From: Lysobacter sp.
Lineage (GTDB): Bacteria > Pseudomonadota > Gammaproteobacteria > Xanthomonadales > Xanthomonadaceae
DNA length: 64,000 nt
Direction: 5' to 3'
Assembly: GCA_008015835.1 (NCBI GenBank)
Contig: SSGH01000007.1
Coordinates: forward strand, 186,001-250,000
Shown: one piece after another, positions 31,210-40,126 of the stretch
Numbering within the stretch: the first letter of the stretch is position 1
Layout: the number at the start of each line of letters is the position of its first letter
Notes under the pieces: generated by a model
Told to the model about the DNA's origin: nothing
The model's database searches: none
What the model saw: only the letters and a program-made list of their open reading frames with translations
Translations under genes and position numbers: made by a program

Positions 31210-31572
31210 ATGAACACGCCCGAACCCACCGGTATCACCCCGACGCCCCCGAACTACATGGTGTGGTCGATTCTCAGCGTGGTGATGACCGTCATCACCT
31301 GCTGCTTCTGTTACACCATTCCGTCGCTGATCACCGCGATCGTGGCCCTGGTGTTCTCCTCGAAGGTCACCAGTTCGGCGAACGCCGGCAATATGGCCGG
31401 CGCGCAGCAGGCCTCGAAGAACGCGAAGTTGTTCAATCTGATCACGATCGGCCTGTTCGTCGCCGGCGTGGCGCTGTGGATCGTGATGTTCTTCGCCAGC
31501 GGCGGCATCGAAGCGCAGCAAGAGCAGATGGAGATGTTCCGCAAACTGATGGAACAGCAGCAGGGCCGCTGA
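31210..31572 (+). CDS. CD225/dispanin family membrane protein
   Basis: NYMVWSILSVVMTVITCCFCYTIPSLITAIVALVFSSKV. Confidence 0.85.
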   Translation: MNTPEPTGITPTPPNYMVWSILSVVMTVITCCFCYTIPSLITAIVALVFSSKVTSSANAGNMAGAQQASKNAKLFNLITIGLFVAGVALWIVMFFASGGIEAQQEQMEMFRKLMEQQQGR

Positions 31573-31594
31573 GCCCGCGCTGCGATCCGCCTCG

Positions 31595-32026
31595 ATGCGA
31601 TTCGCGCACCCCATGCCGAACGAACGCGCGCTGGCGCTTTGGCTGTTGGCCGCTTCCGCGCTCGCGGCGGCGGCCGGCGTCGTCTTGTTCCAGTACGTCG
31701 ACCCCAACGTGCGCGGCGGCCTGCTGCCGCCGTGCCTGTTTCATGCCGCCACCGGATTCTATTGCGTCGGTTGCGGCATCACCCGCGCCTTCCACGCGTT
31801 GGCCCACGGCGACCTGCCGCGCGCGTTCGGCATGAATCCGCTGGCGGTGATCATGGTGGGCCTCGGCCCGCTGATGCTGCTGCACGTCTACGGCTGGCGG
31901 CCCGCCCTGCTGCAACCGCTGATGCGCGTGGCGCTCTCCGGGCGCTTCTGGTTGATCGCGATTCCCGCCTACTGGATCGCGCGCAATTTGCCGTGGTGGC
32001 CGTTCGCATGGATGGCGCCGGGGTGA
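31595..32026 (+). CDS. DUF2752 membrane protein
   Basis: CLFHAATGFYCVGCGITRAFHALAHGD. Confidence 0.85.
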   Translation: MRFAHPMPNERALALWLLAASALAAAAGVVLFQYVDPNVRGGLLPPCLFHAATGFYCVGCGITRAFHALAHGDLPRAFGMNPLAVIMVGLGPLMLLHVYGWRPALLQPLMRVALSGRFWLIAIPAYWIARNLPWWPFAWMAPG

Positions 32027-32048
32027 GGGTCATGAAGAAAGTAACGCC

Positions 32049-32828
32049 ATGACTGTTAATCGCGAACTCTGGCGCCGAGCCATCTCTGAGCGCACAGCTC
32101 CTAGGTGGGCATGTCCGACATGCTTGAGCGGGCATTTACGCCTAAATAGCGATGAAGACTTGCGATGTTCAGAAACAGCCGAATCGGCGAAGCTCCGACT
32201 TTACGAGCCTTGGGAACCGGAGTGGATCAAATACGTTTTCGTAGCGATGTTGCGCTGCGACAACAGCGACTGCAACGAGAGCGTATGTACCTCCGGCGTC
32301 GGCAGAGTCGAGCAATTTATAGACCACGAAAATGTACAAATAGAGTATGTCGACCAGTTCTACCCTAAGTGGGTGTCTCCATCGCCTCGCTTGATTTCAA
32401 TTCCGGAAGAAGCCGCCACTCTGCTTGGCGACTCTCTCGGGCGCTGCTTCTCGAACGCATGGGGCGATTTTGCCGGTGCCGGCAATCACCTACGGAAAGC
32501 GGTAGAGATTCTTATCGAACATTTCGAATCGGAAAACAATTTAGATAGAGGCAAAAAGAAATTACACGACCGAATTATTGCGCTACGCCCAATCTGCGGA
32601 GATGTTTCAGACAAACTACTTGCGATCAAATGGATCGGGAATAGCGGGAGCCATATCGACGATCTTTCTCAGGACGATATTTTCGATGCTCTTGACATCC
32701 TAGAGTGGGTCTTGAGCGAATTATTCGACAACACAAAAAGGAAAATCGATTTGTTGACGGCAAGGATAAACGAAAAGAAGGGGCCATTAAGTAAACAAGG
32801 GCCGCCACAAGACATTCCAGCAGATTAA
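32049..32828 (+). CDS. zinc-ribbon, DUF4145-like protein
   Basis: CPTCLSGHL; ALGDSLGRCFSNAWGDFAGAGNHLRKAVEILIEH...LLAIKWIGNSGSH; AT-richer than flanks. Confidence 0.75.
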   Translation: MTVNRELWRRAISERTAPRWACPTCLSGHLRLNSDEDLRCSETAESAKLRLYEPWEPEWIKYVFVAMLRCDNSDCNESVCTSGVGRVEQFIDHENVQIEYVDQFYPKWVSPSPRLISIPEEAATLLGDSLGRCFSNAWGDFAGAGNHLRKAVEILIEHFESENNLDRGKKKLHDRIIALRPICGDVSDKLLAIKWIGNSGSHIDDLSQDDIFDALDILEWVLSELFDNTKRKIDLLTARINEKKGPLSKQGPPQDIPAD

Positions 32829-32931
32829 TTGTTCCACTGAGACCATACGGCAGTGCCGCGCAAGCGGCTCAATGAAGATTCGATACTCAGATGCCATCCT
32901 TGGCGGCGCTTCATCGGCTACGGAAACTCCG

Positions 32932-32953
32932 GCCCGCACATCCGTGTGCGGGC
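32932..32953. repeat. perfect hairpin downstream of the DUF4145 gene
   Basis: GCCCGCACA-TCCG-TGTGCGGGC. Confidence 0.7.
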
Positions 32954-32974
32954 GTTCGTCAATCGCTCGGGACG

Positions 32975-33001
32975 CAGCCGATGCCGATAGGGCATCGGCT
33001 G
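32975..33001. repeat. second perfect hairpin between convergent genes
   Basis: CAGCCGATGCC-GATAG-GGCATCGGCTG. Confidence 0.7.
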
Positions 33002-33018
33002 AGCGCGTCAGCTCGCGA

Positions 33019-33930
33019 TTAACTCACCCAACCCGCCACGACGAACAGCGCCACCACCGCCAGCCACAGCAGCAGAATCCGCCACACCAGACTCATCGCG
33101 TCGCGCAGTTCCGGCAATTCGCCGAGTTGCGCCCAGGCGTTGCCGGGGGCGTTGCCCTCTTCGATCAATTCCTGCGCCTCTTCGGCGATTTCGCAGCGCA
33201 CGCTGGCGCGGGCGGCGGCGGACAAGAAGGCGTGGCCGCGGACGAAACGGGCGCCGTCGGCGTCTTTCCAGGCGCCGATCACGGTGTCGAAGTTGCCGAC
33301 CAAGGCCAGCGAGAGCGTCATCAGTTGCGCCACCGGCCAATCGACCAGGGCCAGCAGGCCGCGCGCGCCGTCGCGGGTGCTCTCGGGCAGGCGCTCCGCG
33401 AACTCGCCCTCGGCCGTCAGTTGGGCGAGGCGATAGAACACCGCGCCGCCGGCGCCGAGCAGCAAGAACCAGAACAACACGCCGAACCAGCGCCGCAGCG
33501 CGCTGCCGAACACGGCTTCCACCAGCACGCCGCCGTCGGCCATCGCGACATCGGCGGGCATGCCCAATTGTTTCGCCGCGGCGGTGCGCGCGTCGGCGTC
33601 TTCGCTGCCGACCAGCGTCGAGACGTCTTGGTCGAGATCGCGCGGGCCCCAGGCGTAGAACAACGCCGCCATGCCGAACAACAAACCGACCACGCCGGCC
33701 AACGGCGTGTACAGCGCGACTTGGAACAGCACGACCGGCGCCAGCGGCGGCAAGATCGCGATCCAAGCGCCGAAGCGCCCGCGCCACACGTTGTCCTCGT
33801 CCGGGAAGCGCGCGTCCAACCAACGCAGCCAGACGCCGTACCACTCGTATTGCCGCACCGCCGCGGCGAAGGCCGGCGCCAAATGGCCCAGCACGAGCGC
33901 GAAGATCACGGCGATCAGGGTGGCGGACAT
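33019..33930 (-). CDS. AmpE-like regulatory signalling membrane protein
   Basis: Membrane protein; LEEGFAERLPEST-like and DWPVAQLMTLSLALVGNFDTVIGAWK regions resemble AmpE. Confidence 0.7.
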   Translation of the reverse strand: MSATLIAVIFALVLGHLAPAFAAAVRQYEWYGVWLRWLDARFPDEDNVWRGRFGAWIAILPPLAPVVLFQVALYTPLAGVVGLLFGMAALFYAWGPRDLDQDVSTLVGSEDADARTAAAKQLGMPADVAMADGGVLVEAVFGSALRRWFGVLFWFLLLGAGGAVFYRLAQLTAEGEFAERLPESTRDGARGLLALVDWPVAQLMTLSLALVGNFDTVIGAWKDADGARFVRGHAFLSAAARASVRCEIAEEAQELIEEGNAPGNAWAQLGELPELRDAMSLVWRILLLWLAVVALFVVAGWVS

Positions 33931-34022
33931 GGCGGGAGTTTAGCAGGCGGCGCGCAAGCGCCCGGACTCACGGCCGAGGCGCGCCGCATCGGTCGCGGAC
34001 GCGAGGTTGGGAGCCTACAGAG

Positions 34023-35009
34023 TCAGTAGGCCGGCGTGTCGTTCTCGGGCGTCGACGCGCCGGAGGCGTACCAGTACTCGATCAGCGCGCGCGAAATTGA
34101 GATCGACGGCGACAACAGCAGGCCGTTTTCGCGGGTTTCGCCGCGCAGCGCGGCGCCGACCTCGTCGCGCGAGAACCAGCGCGCATCCTCCAGTTCCTCG
34201 TTGGCCTGCGGCGGATCGGGCTCGGCCTCGGCGACGAACCCCAGCATCAGCGACGACGGAAACGGCCACGGCTGCGAGGCGAGATACGCGCTGCTGCGCA
34301 CGCGCACGCCGGATTCTTCCATCACCTCGCGCGCCACCGTTTGTTCGAGGGTTTCGCCCGGTTCGACGAAGCCGGCGAGCGTGGAATAGCGGCGCGGCGG
34401 CCAACTGGCTTGTCGGCCGAGCAGTAAACGTTCGCCGTCGGTGACGGCCACGATGACCGCGGGATCGGTGCGCGGGTAGTGCTCGGCCGAACACGCCGTG
34501 CAGCGCCCCAACCAACCGCCGCGGACGAACTCCAACCGCCCGCCGCATACGCTGCAGTGGCCGTGCCGAGACCGCCAGAACAGCACGGCGCGCGCCTGCG
34601 CGAACAACGTCGATTCGAACGCTGGCCACTGCGCGGCGGCGGTGCGCAGATCGATGCGACCGTGGTGGGCCGCGACGGCATCGAACGAGGCGGGCGCGGC
34701 CGCCCGCGCGGCGTCGGCGTCGGCGCCGGTCGCGGCGTCGTCGACGCAGGCGAACCAGGCCTCGTCTTGACGCAGGCCGAGAAACACCGCGCCGCGGTGA
34801 GCGTCGGCGACATCGCCGCCGCGCAAGGCCCGCAAGCGGCCCTCGGCATCGACGCGCGTATTGCCTTCGGCGTCGATCATGATGACCTGCGCGTCGCGCC
34901 AGTACGCCGACAGCGCGGCGTCGTTGTCGCGCAAGGCATCGGCGCGATCGAGCGCGTCTTCGACGAAAGCGAAACGCCGCCAAGTCGCGGGATCGGGCAT
35001 CGAAGCCAT
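34023..35009 (-). CDS. nudC: NAD(+) diphosphatase
   Basis: CSVCGGRLEFVRGGWLGRCTACSAEHYPRTDPAVI plus Nudix box GFVEPGETLEQTVAREVMEESGV. Confidence 0.95.
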   Translation of the reverse strand: MASMPDPATWRRFAFVEDALDRADALRDNDAALSAYWRDAQVIMIDAEGNTRVDAEGRLRALRGGDVADAHRGAVFLGLRQDEAWFACVDDAATGADADAARAAAPASFDAVAAHHGRIDLRTAAAQWPAFESTLFAQARAVLFWRSRHGHCSVCGGRLEFVRGGWLGRCTACSAEHYPRTDPAVIVAVTDGERLLLGRQASWPPRRYSTLAGFVEPGETLEQTVAREVMEESGVRVRSSAYLASQPWPFPSSLMLGFVAEAEPDPPQANEELEDARWFSRDEVGAALRGETRENGLLLSPSISISRALIEYWYASGASTPENDTPAY

Positions 35010-35018
35010 CGGCCGCGG

Positions 35019-35414
35019 CTACGCGCTGAAGCTGCTGCCGCAGCCGCAGGTGGTTTTGGCGTTGGGGTTGCGGATCACGAACTGCGCGCCGTGCAGGCTT
35101 TCGGTGTAATCCACTTGCGCGCCGACGAGATACTGCAGGCTCAACGGGTCGACCAGCAGGGTCACGTCGTCGGTGCGCAGCGCGAGGTCGTCTTCGTTCT
35201 GCTGCTCGTCGAACTCGAAGCCGTATTGGAACCCGGAACAACCGCCGCCTTGGATGTAGACGCGCAGTTTCAGCGCTTCGTTGCCTTCTTCGCGAATCAA
35301 TTCGCGCACTTTCGCCGCCGCGGCGGCGGTGAAATCGATCAAGGGCGCGGCGTCGGAAGCGCCGGCATTCGTCGGATCGGCTTGCGTCGTTTCGGAGGTC
35401 GTTCGCATGCGCAC
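35019..35414 (-). CDS. erpA: iron-sulfur cluster insertion protein
   Basis: [21 protein letters not shown]...[16 protein letters not shown]. Confidence 0.95.
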   Translation of the reverse strand: MRMRTTSETTQADPTNAGASDAAPLIDFTAAAAAKVRELIREEGNEALKLRVYIQGGGCSGFQYGFEFDEQQNEDDLALRTDDVTLLVDPLSLQYLVGAQVDYTESLHGAQFVIRNPNAKTTCGCGSSFSA

Positions 35415-35514
35415 AGGATGGGGCGGGCGTCGCGGCAGTTCAAGCGCGGCGCTTGGAACGCCGCCCGGGCACGACTGGAACGCGACGAAGAGGCGAGGAC
35501 CGCGTATCGCCGGT

Positions 35515-36948
35515 TCAAGGCACCGGGCTGCGATCCAGGGTGTCGGCCCAGGCGAAGGACTGTTCGACCGCAGCCCCGCCCGACGGCACCAGCCGCACCG
35601 TCACCCGCACCGGTTTGAAGTCGGCCGGCAGGAACAGATCGCCCTCGACCTGCTGGAAATACTTGAACGAATACGGTGCGCCCGGCGCGTTGTTCTGCTT
35701 GCGCAACCGCGTCCAGCTCAGGCGCTCCAGGCGATCGTTGCGCGTGCCTTCGACCGACACGGTCAAGCGCCCGGTGTTGACCGCGCCGCGGTTCAAATTC
35801 TGAGTGAGCGTGGCGACGAAATGCCACGTGCCCTCGCTCTGCAACTGCAGTTCCATGTCGTGGACGCTGAGGCCGCGACGCTGGCCGGTGGCGCCGACGA
35901 AACGCTCGTAGAACGCCACGTCGGCACGCAAACCGGAGATCTCTTCGTCGCGTTCGGCCAGCGCGCGCTGCAGGTCGCGATTGGCTTCGCGGCTGATTTG
36001 ATCGGAACGGCGCAAGGTCGCGACTTCTTGTCGCAGGCCTTCGTTGCGCTTGGCGAGGCTGGCGGCGTCGCGCGCATCGTCTTCGCCGCCCGCGAAGAAC
36101 ACGGTCCACACGCCCCAGGCGCCGAACAGCAGCGCCAGCGCGAACACGCCGAGGGCCAAATAGACCCAGCCGTGATGATGCGGCGGCTCGTCCGGCGGAG
36201 GCCCGTCGGAGGGGCGCGCGACCGCGTCGTCGGATTCCGGCGTTTCCGGCGCAGACGGCGGTTCCGATGCGCCGGTCGCAGCGTCTTCCGGCTGATCGCT
36301 CCCGCCCATATCGTCCGCTTCGCGCGGCGTTTCCTGCGATGCGGTCTGCGGTGCGGGCGACGCAGCGCGGGCCGCGATGTCGGGAGTCGCCGCGACCGTA
36401 GACACCGCGATCGAATCGGTCGCAAGTGAGTCCATCGCGATCGTGTCGGCGGCGGGCTCTTCGGCAGGGACCGGCGGTTGCGCGCGATTCGCTGCGCCGT
36501 TGGAAGCGGAGGACGCCGCTTTCGGGCGGCGCGCGGCCGCGCGGCCGTTGGATTTGGCGGGCGGCGCGGAGACCGCGATCGCGCGGGCGGCGCTGTCGGA
36601 ACCCGGCGCACGCTCGGAGTACGCGTCGCTCGCGGCGGCGACCTCCGCCGCGGCAGGCTCCATCACCGATGTTTCGACCGATGTTGCGATGATCGACGCA
36701 TCGCCGACGGGCGCTTCGGCACCAGTCGCATCCATGGCCGTCGACGGCGCGATATCCGCGACCTCGCGGCCGCTTTTCCCCGCGCGTTTGCGCGGCGCGC
36801 GGCGCTTGGCGGCGCCGGTCGCGTTGGTCGCCACTTCCACCTGTACGCCTTGGCCCACCGACGCCGGCGCGACTTCGATATGGCCGGGCGGAGTGGCCTT
36901 GCGGCGGCGCTTGGCGCGGGAGACGGGCGGGTCCGGGCGTTCGGTCAT
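35515..36948 (-). CDS. membrane protein with coiled coil and long disordered N-terminus (DUF6776-like)
   Basis: Low-complexity Ala/Ser-rich N-terminus, one TM ([21 protein letters not shown]), coiled coil, C-terminal domain. Confidence 0.65.
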   Translation of the reverse strand: MTERPDPPVSRAKRRRKATPPGHIEVAPASVGQGVQVEVATNATGAAKRRAPRKRAGKSGREVADIAPSTAMDATGAEAPVGDASIIATSVETSVMEPAAAEVAAASDAYSERAPGSDSAARAIAVSAPPAKSNGRAAARRPKAASSASNGAANRAQPPVPAEEPAADTIAMDSLATDSIAVSTVAATPDIAARAASPAPQTASQETPREADDMGGSDQPEDAATGASEPPSAPETPESDDAVARPSDGPPPDEPPHHHGWVYLALGVFALALLFGAWGVWTVFFAGGEDDARDAASLAKRNEGLRQEVATLRRSDQISREANRDLQRALAERDEEISGLRADVAFYERFVGATGQRRGLSVHDMELQLQSEGTWHFVATLTQNLNRGAVNTGRLTVSVEGTRNDRLERLSWTRLRKQNNAPGAPYSFKYFQQVEGDLFLPADFKPVRVTVRLVPSGGAAVEQSFAWADTLDRSPVP

Positions 36949-37138
36949 CCGGCCGGTATAACGACCCTCTTCAGCCTGCGTCAAGCGAACAAACCCGATA
37001 CAGTGCGCCCAGCGGCGGCGCGCGCCCGCGCCGCACGCGATGCTCGGATCGCGATCCGGTCGTTTTCTCGCACCGTTTCGCGACCCGTTCCGGTGTCTTG
37101 GCAAGGCAGGCGCGGGCCTGCCGCTGTGGAGTCGCCCC

Positions 37139-37750
37139 ATGTCCGAAGCTCATGTGTTCGCCATCGGCATCCTGCTCGCCTGGATGGCCGGGATCCGCGC
37201 TTATCTCACCGTGTTCGGCGTCGGCATCGCCGGGTATTTCGGTTGGCTGGATCTGCCGCAGGCCCTGGAAGCCACCACTTCGCCCTGGGTGCTGGGCGTT
37301 TCGGGCGTGTTGGCCGCCGCCGAGTTCTTCGCCGACAAGATTCCGGGCGTCGATTCGGTCTCCGACCTGCTGCAAACCCTGCTGCGCGTCCCGGCCGGCG
37401 CGTTCCTGGCCGCCGCCGCGATGTCGCCGGATGGTCACCTGGGCGCGGGCATGCTCGCCGCGGGCGCCGGCACCGCGCTGGTCAGTCATGCGCTGAAGGC
37501 CGGCAGCCGCGCCTTGCTCAACACCTCGCCGGAGCCGGTGAGCAACTGGACCGCATCCGTGGCCGAGGACACGGCGGTCATCGGCGGCCTGGCGCTGGTC
37601 TGGTCGCACCCGTGGATCGCGCTGGCGATCGTCGTCTCGGTGGGCGTCGGCATTTTTCTGTTGATTTGGTGGCTGTGGCGCAAGGTATTCCGCGGCGTAT
37701 CGCGATTGCTGTCCGGCCCCGATCCCTCACCGCCTACGCCGGCCGCTTGA
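37139..37750 (+). CDS. DUF4126 membrane protein
   Basis: WMAGIRAYLTVFGVGIAGYFGWLDLP...FFADKIPGVDSVSD. Confidence 0.85.
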   Translation: MSEAHVFAIGILLAWMAGIRAYLTVFGVGIAGYFGWLDLPQALEATTSPWVLGVSGVLAAAEFFADKIPGVDSVSDLLQTLLRVPAGAFLAAAAMSPDGHLGAGMLAAGAGTALVSHALKAGSRALLNTSPEPVSNWTASVAEDTAVIGGLALVWSHPWIALAIVVSVGVGIFLLIWWLWRKVFRGVSRLLSGPDPSPPTPAA

Positions 37751-37997
37751 CCGGCGTTTCGCGCGCGACGGACGGCCGTTCTCCGCGCTGGCAAGCCGAG
37801 GCGAAACCCGCATAATGCGGATTCGCCGGGGCCTGTCGACGCGAGCCGAACGCATCGCATCGAACGCCCGACGGCGGGCGGCTAGGAGCAGCGGGGGCGT
37901 GGACGCCGATCCATGACTGCGCGACCGCGCCGCGGTGCGCGTCGGCGAGGTCGTCGCGCGATTCCCCGAGTCCCGCCGTCAGGCCCAAGGAGCCGCG

Positions 37998-39893
37998 ATG
38001 TCCGTTTTCGTGCCGCACGATCGCCCTCTCAGCACGGGTCAGCCGACCCAAGCGGGCATCGCCGCGCGCGCGGAATTCCCGCCGCCGGCGTACTGGCGAC
38101 GCTGGTGCGCCGACGCGCCGACGCCGGCCGCGGCCGAAGTGGAGGCGCCGATCGAAGCGCCCGCCGCGGAAGCCGCCGACACGGCCCCGCCCGAGGCGCA
38201 GGGAACGACGCGCCCGCTCGTCAACGAACCAGCCGAACCCGCGTACCGCGTGCTGATCGTCGAGGACGACCGTAGCCAAGCGCTGTTCGCGCAAACCGTG
38301 CTGCGCGGCGCGGGGGTCGAGGCGGAAACGGTCGGCGTCGCCAGCGAAACGATGGGCGCACTGGAAAGTTTCAAACCCGACTTGGTGCTGATGGACCTGC
38401 ACATGCCCGGGTTGAGCGGCACCGAGTTGACCGCGCTGATCCGCGCCGATGCCGCCTACGCGAACCTGCCCGTGGTCTTCCTGACCGGCGACACCGACCC
38501 GGAAAGTCATTTGGAGGTGCTGGTCAGCGGCGGCGACGACTACCTCAGCAAGCCCGTACGCCCGAAGCATCTGGTGGCGGCGGTGCAGAACCGGATCAAA
38601 CGCGCGCGAGCGCTGAAAGCGCAGCGCGATCAGGAAGTGCGCCGGCACCCCGCCACCGGCCTGCTGACCCGCACGTACATGCTGCTGCAGCTCGGCAAGC
38701 TGTTCCCGCAGCGGCGTCAGGGCGCGATCCATTTTCTGGTGATCGAAGGCGCGACCGCCCTGCGCGACCGTTACGGCTACGCGGCGCTGGATACGATCCT
38801 CACCGATTCCGGCAAGCTGCTGGCGCAATTGGTCGGGGATCGCGCCGCGACCCGGCTCAACGACAACACCTTCCTGGTGTATTCCCCCGACTTGCCGCCC
38901 GAGCGCATGCTCGATTGGGCGCGCGAGCTGCGCGACGGCTTCGCCCGGCACGCCTTCAACGCCGGCAGCGAACCGCTGCGGCTGCGCGTCTGCGTGGGCT
39001 ACGTCGATCTCGCGCACGGGTTCGCCGATGCCGGCGCGGCGCTAGCGGCGGCGGAAGAAGCCCTGCGCGCGGCGCGCGGGAAACCGAACGCGATCGCCGG
39101 CTATTCGCCGCCCGACGAGGCGGTATCCGAACAAGCCGCCGCGATGCTGCGACAACTGCAGGATGCGCTGGCCGAGAATCGCATCGAGCTGGCGTTCCAA
39201 CCGATCGTCTCGGTGGTCGGCAGCGAAAACGTGCAGTACCAAACGCTGATGCGGTTACGCGATCGCGAGGGCAATTTGCACACGGCCGCCGACGTGGTGC
39301 CGGTGGCCGAACGCGCCGGGCTGGTGCACGAAATCGATCGCCGCGTGCTGATGCGCGCCGTCGTGCTGCTCAACGAGCGGGTCAAGAGCGGCCGCTCGGC
39401 GCGACTGTTCGTGCCGCAGGCGGCACGCAGCCTGGGCCAGGACGGTTACGCGCAATGGCTGCTCGACGCCCTGGAAAGCAAGGGCATCGACGGCAGCCTG
39501 CTGGTGATCGACGTGCGCCTGGGCGACGCCCTGGTCTACGCGGTGCTGCTGCGCGAGTTCTGCCAACGGATGGTCGGCGCCGGCGTGCGCCTGTGCTTGA
39601 GCCACTATCAGGCCAATCCCGAATCGGAGGCGTTGCTGTCGCAACTGCCGCTCAACTACGTCCGGCTCTCGCCGCACTACAGCGCGAACGTCGAGCAGAC
39701 CCAGGTGCAGGACGAGATGCGCTCGGTGATCGAACGCGCGCATCGGCTGGGCCTGCAGGTGATCGGCCAGCACGTGGAGAACCCGCAGACCGCCGCGACC
39801 CTGTGGCTTAGCGGCATCGACTTCCTGCAGGGCGATTTGGTGCAGCGCGCCGCCACGGCGATGGACTTCGACTTCCAGCACTCGTTGCTCTGA
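37998..39893 (+). CDS. REC-GGDEF-EAL response regulator with degenerate output domains
   Basis: REC VLIVEDDRSQA...LVLMDLHMPG...KPVRP; GGDEF position reads RLNDNTFLV; EAL domain FQPIVSV then YQTLMRLR. Confidence 0.85.
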   Translation: MSVFVPHDRPLSTGQPTQAGIAARAEFPPPAYWRRWCADAPTPAAAEVEAPIEAPAAEAADTAPPEAQGTTRPLVNEPAEPAYRVLIVEDDRSQALFAQTVLRGAGVEAETVGVASETMGALESFKPDLVLMDLHMPGLSGTELTALIRADAAYANLPVVFLTGDTDPESHLEVLVSGGDDYLSKPVRPKHLVAAVQNRIKRARALKAQRDQEVRRHPATGLLTRTYMLLQLGKLFPQRRQGAIHFLVIEGATALRDRYGYAALDTILTDSGKLLAQLVGDRAATRLNDNTFLVYSPDLPPERMLDWARELRDGFARHAFNAGSEPLRLRVCVGYVDLAHGFADAGAALAAAEEALRAARGKPNAIAGYSPPDEAVSEQAAAMLRQLQDALAENRIELAFQPIVSVVGSENVQYQTLMRLRDREGNLHTAADVVPVAERAGLVHEIDRRVLMRAVVLLNERVKSGRSARLFVPQAARSLGQDGYAQWLLDALESKGIDGSLLVIDVRLGDALVYAVLLREFCQRMVGAGVRLCLSHYQANPESEALLSQLPLNYVRLSPHYSANVEQTQVQDEMRSVIERAHRLGLQVIGQHVENPQTAATLWLSGIDFLQGDLVQRAATAMDFDFQHSLL

Positions 39894-40126
39894 CGCGTCG
39901 ACCCGGCGCTCCGCCTCGCGCGGCGGCGTCCATCGTCCCGAACGCGCACCGCCGGCCGAGGCGCCCCGCCCGGAGGACGCCAGGCCCCGACGGAGAGCAG
40001 ACAGCCCGTTCCGTCGCCTGTTAGTCTTAACCGGCACAGGGGAACCGCCACGCTCCACGAACCGTTCGGACCGCCGACGCCTTCGATGTCCCGGCCGCCG
40101 GCTCGACGTTACGCAGGAAATCGCGC

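Noticed and set aside
29113-31707. 864-aa minus-strand ORF opposite the LplT-PlsC gene
   Set aside because: Antisense shadow of a well-recognised plus-strand gene; low-complexity His/Arg/Gln-rich composition typical of high-GC antisense frames.
32932-33001. Two hairpins as intrinsic terminators
   Set aside because: No U-tract follows either stem, so I listed them only as hairpins.
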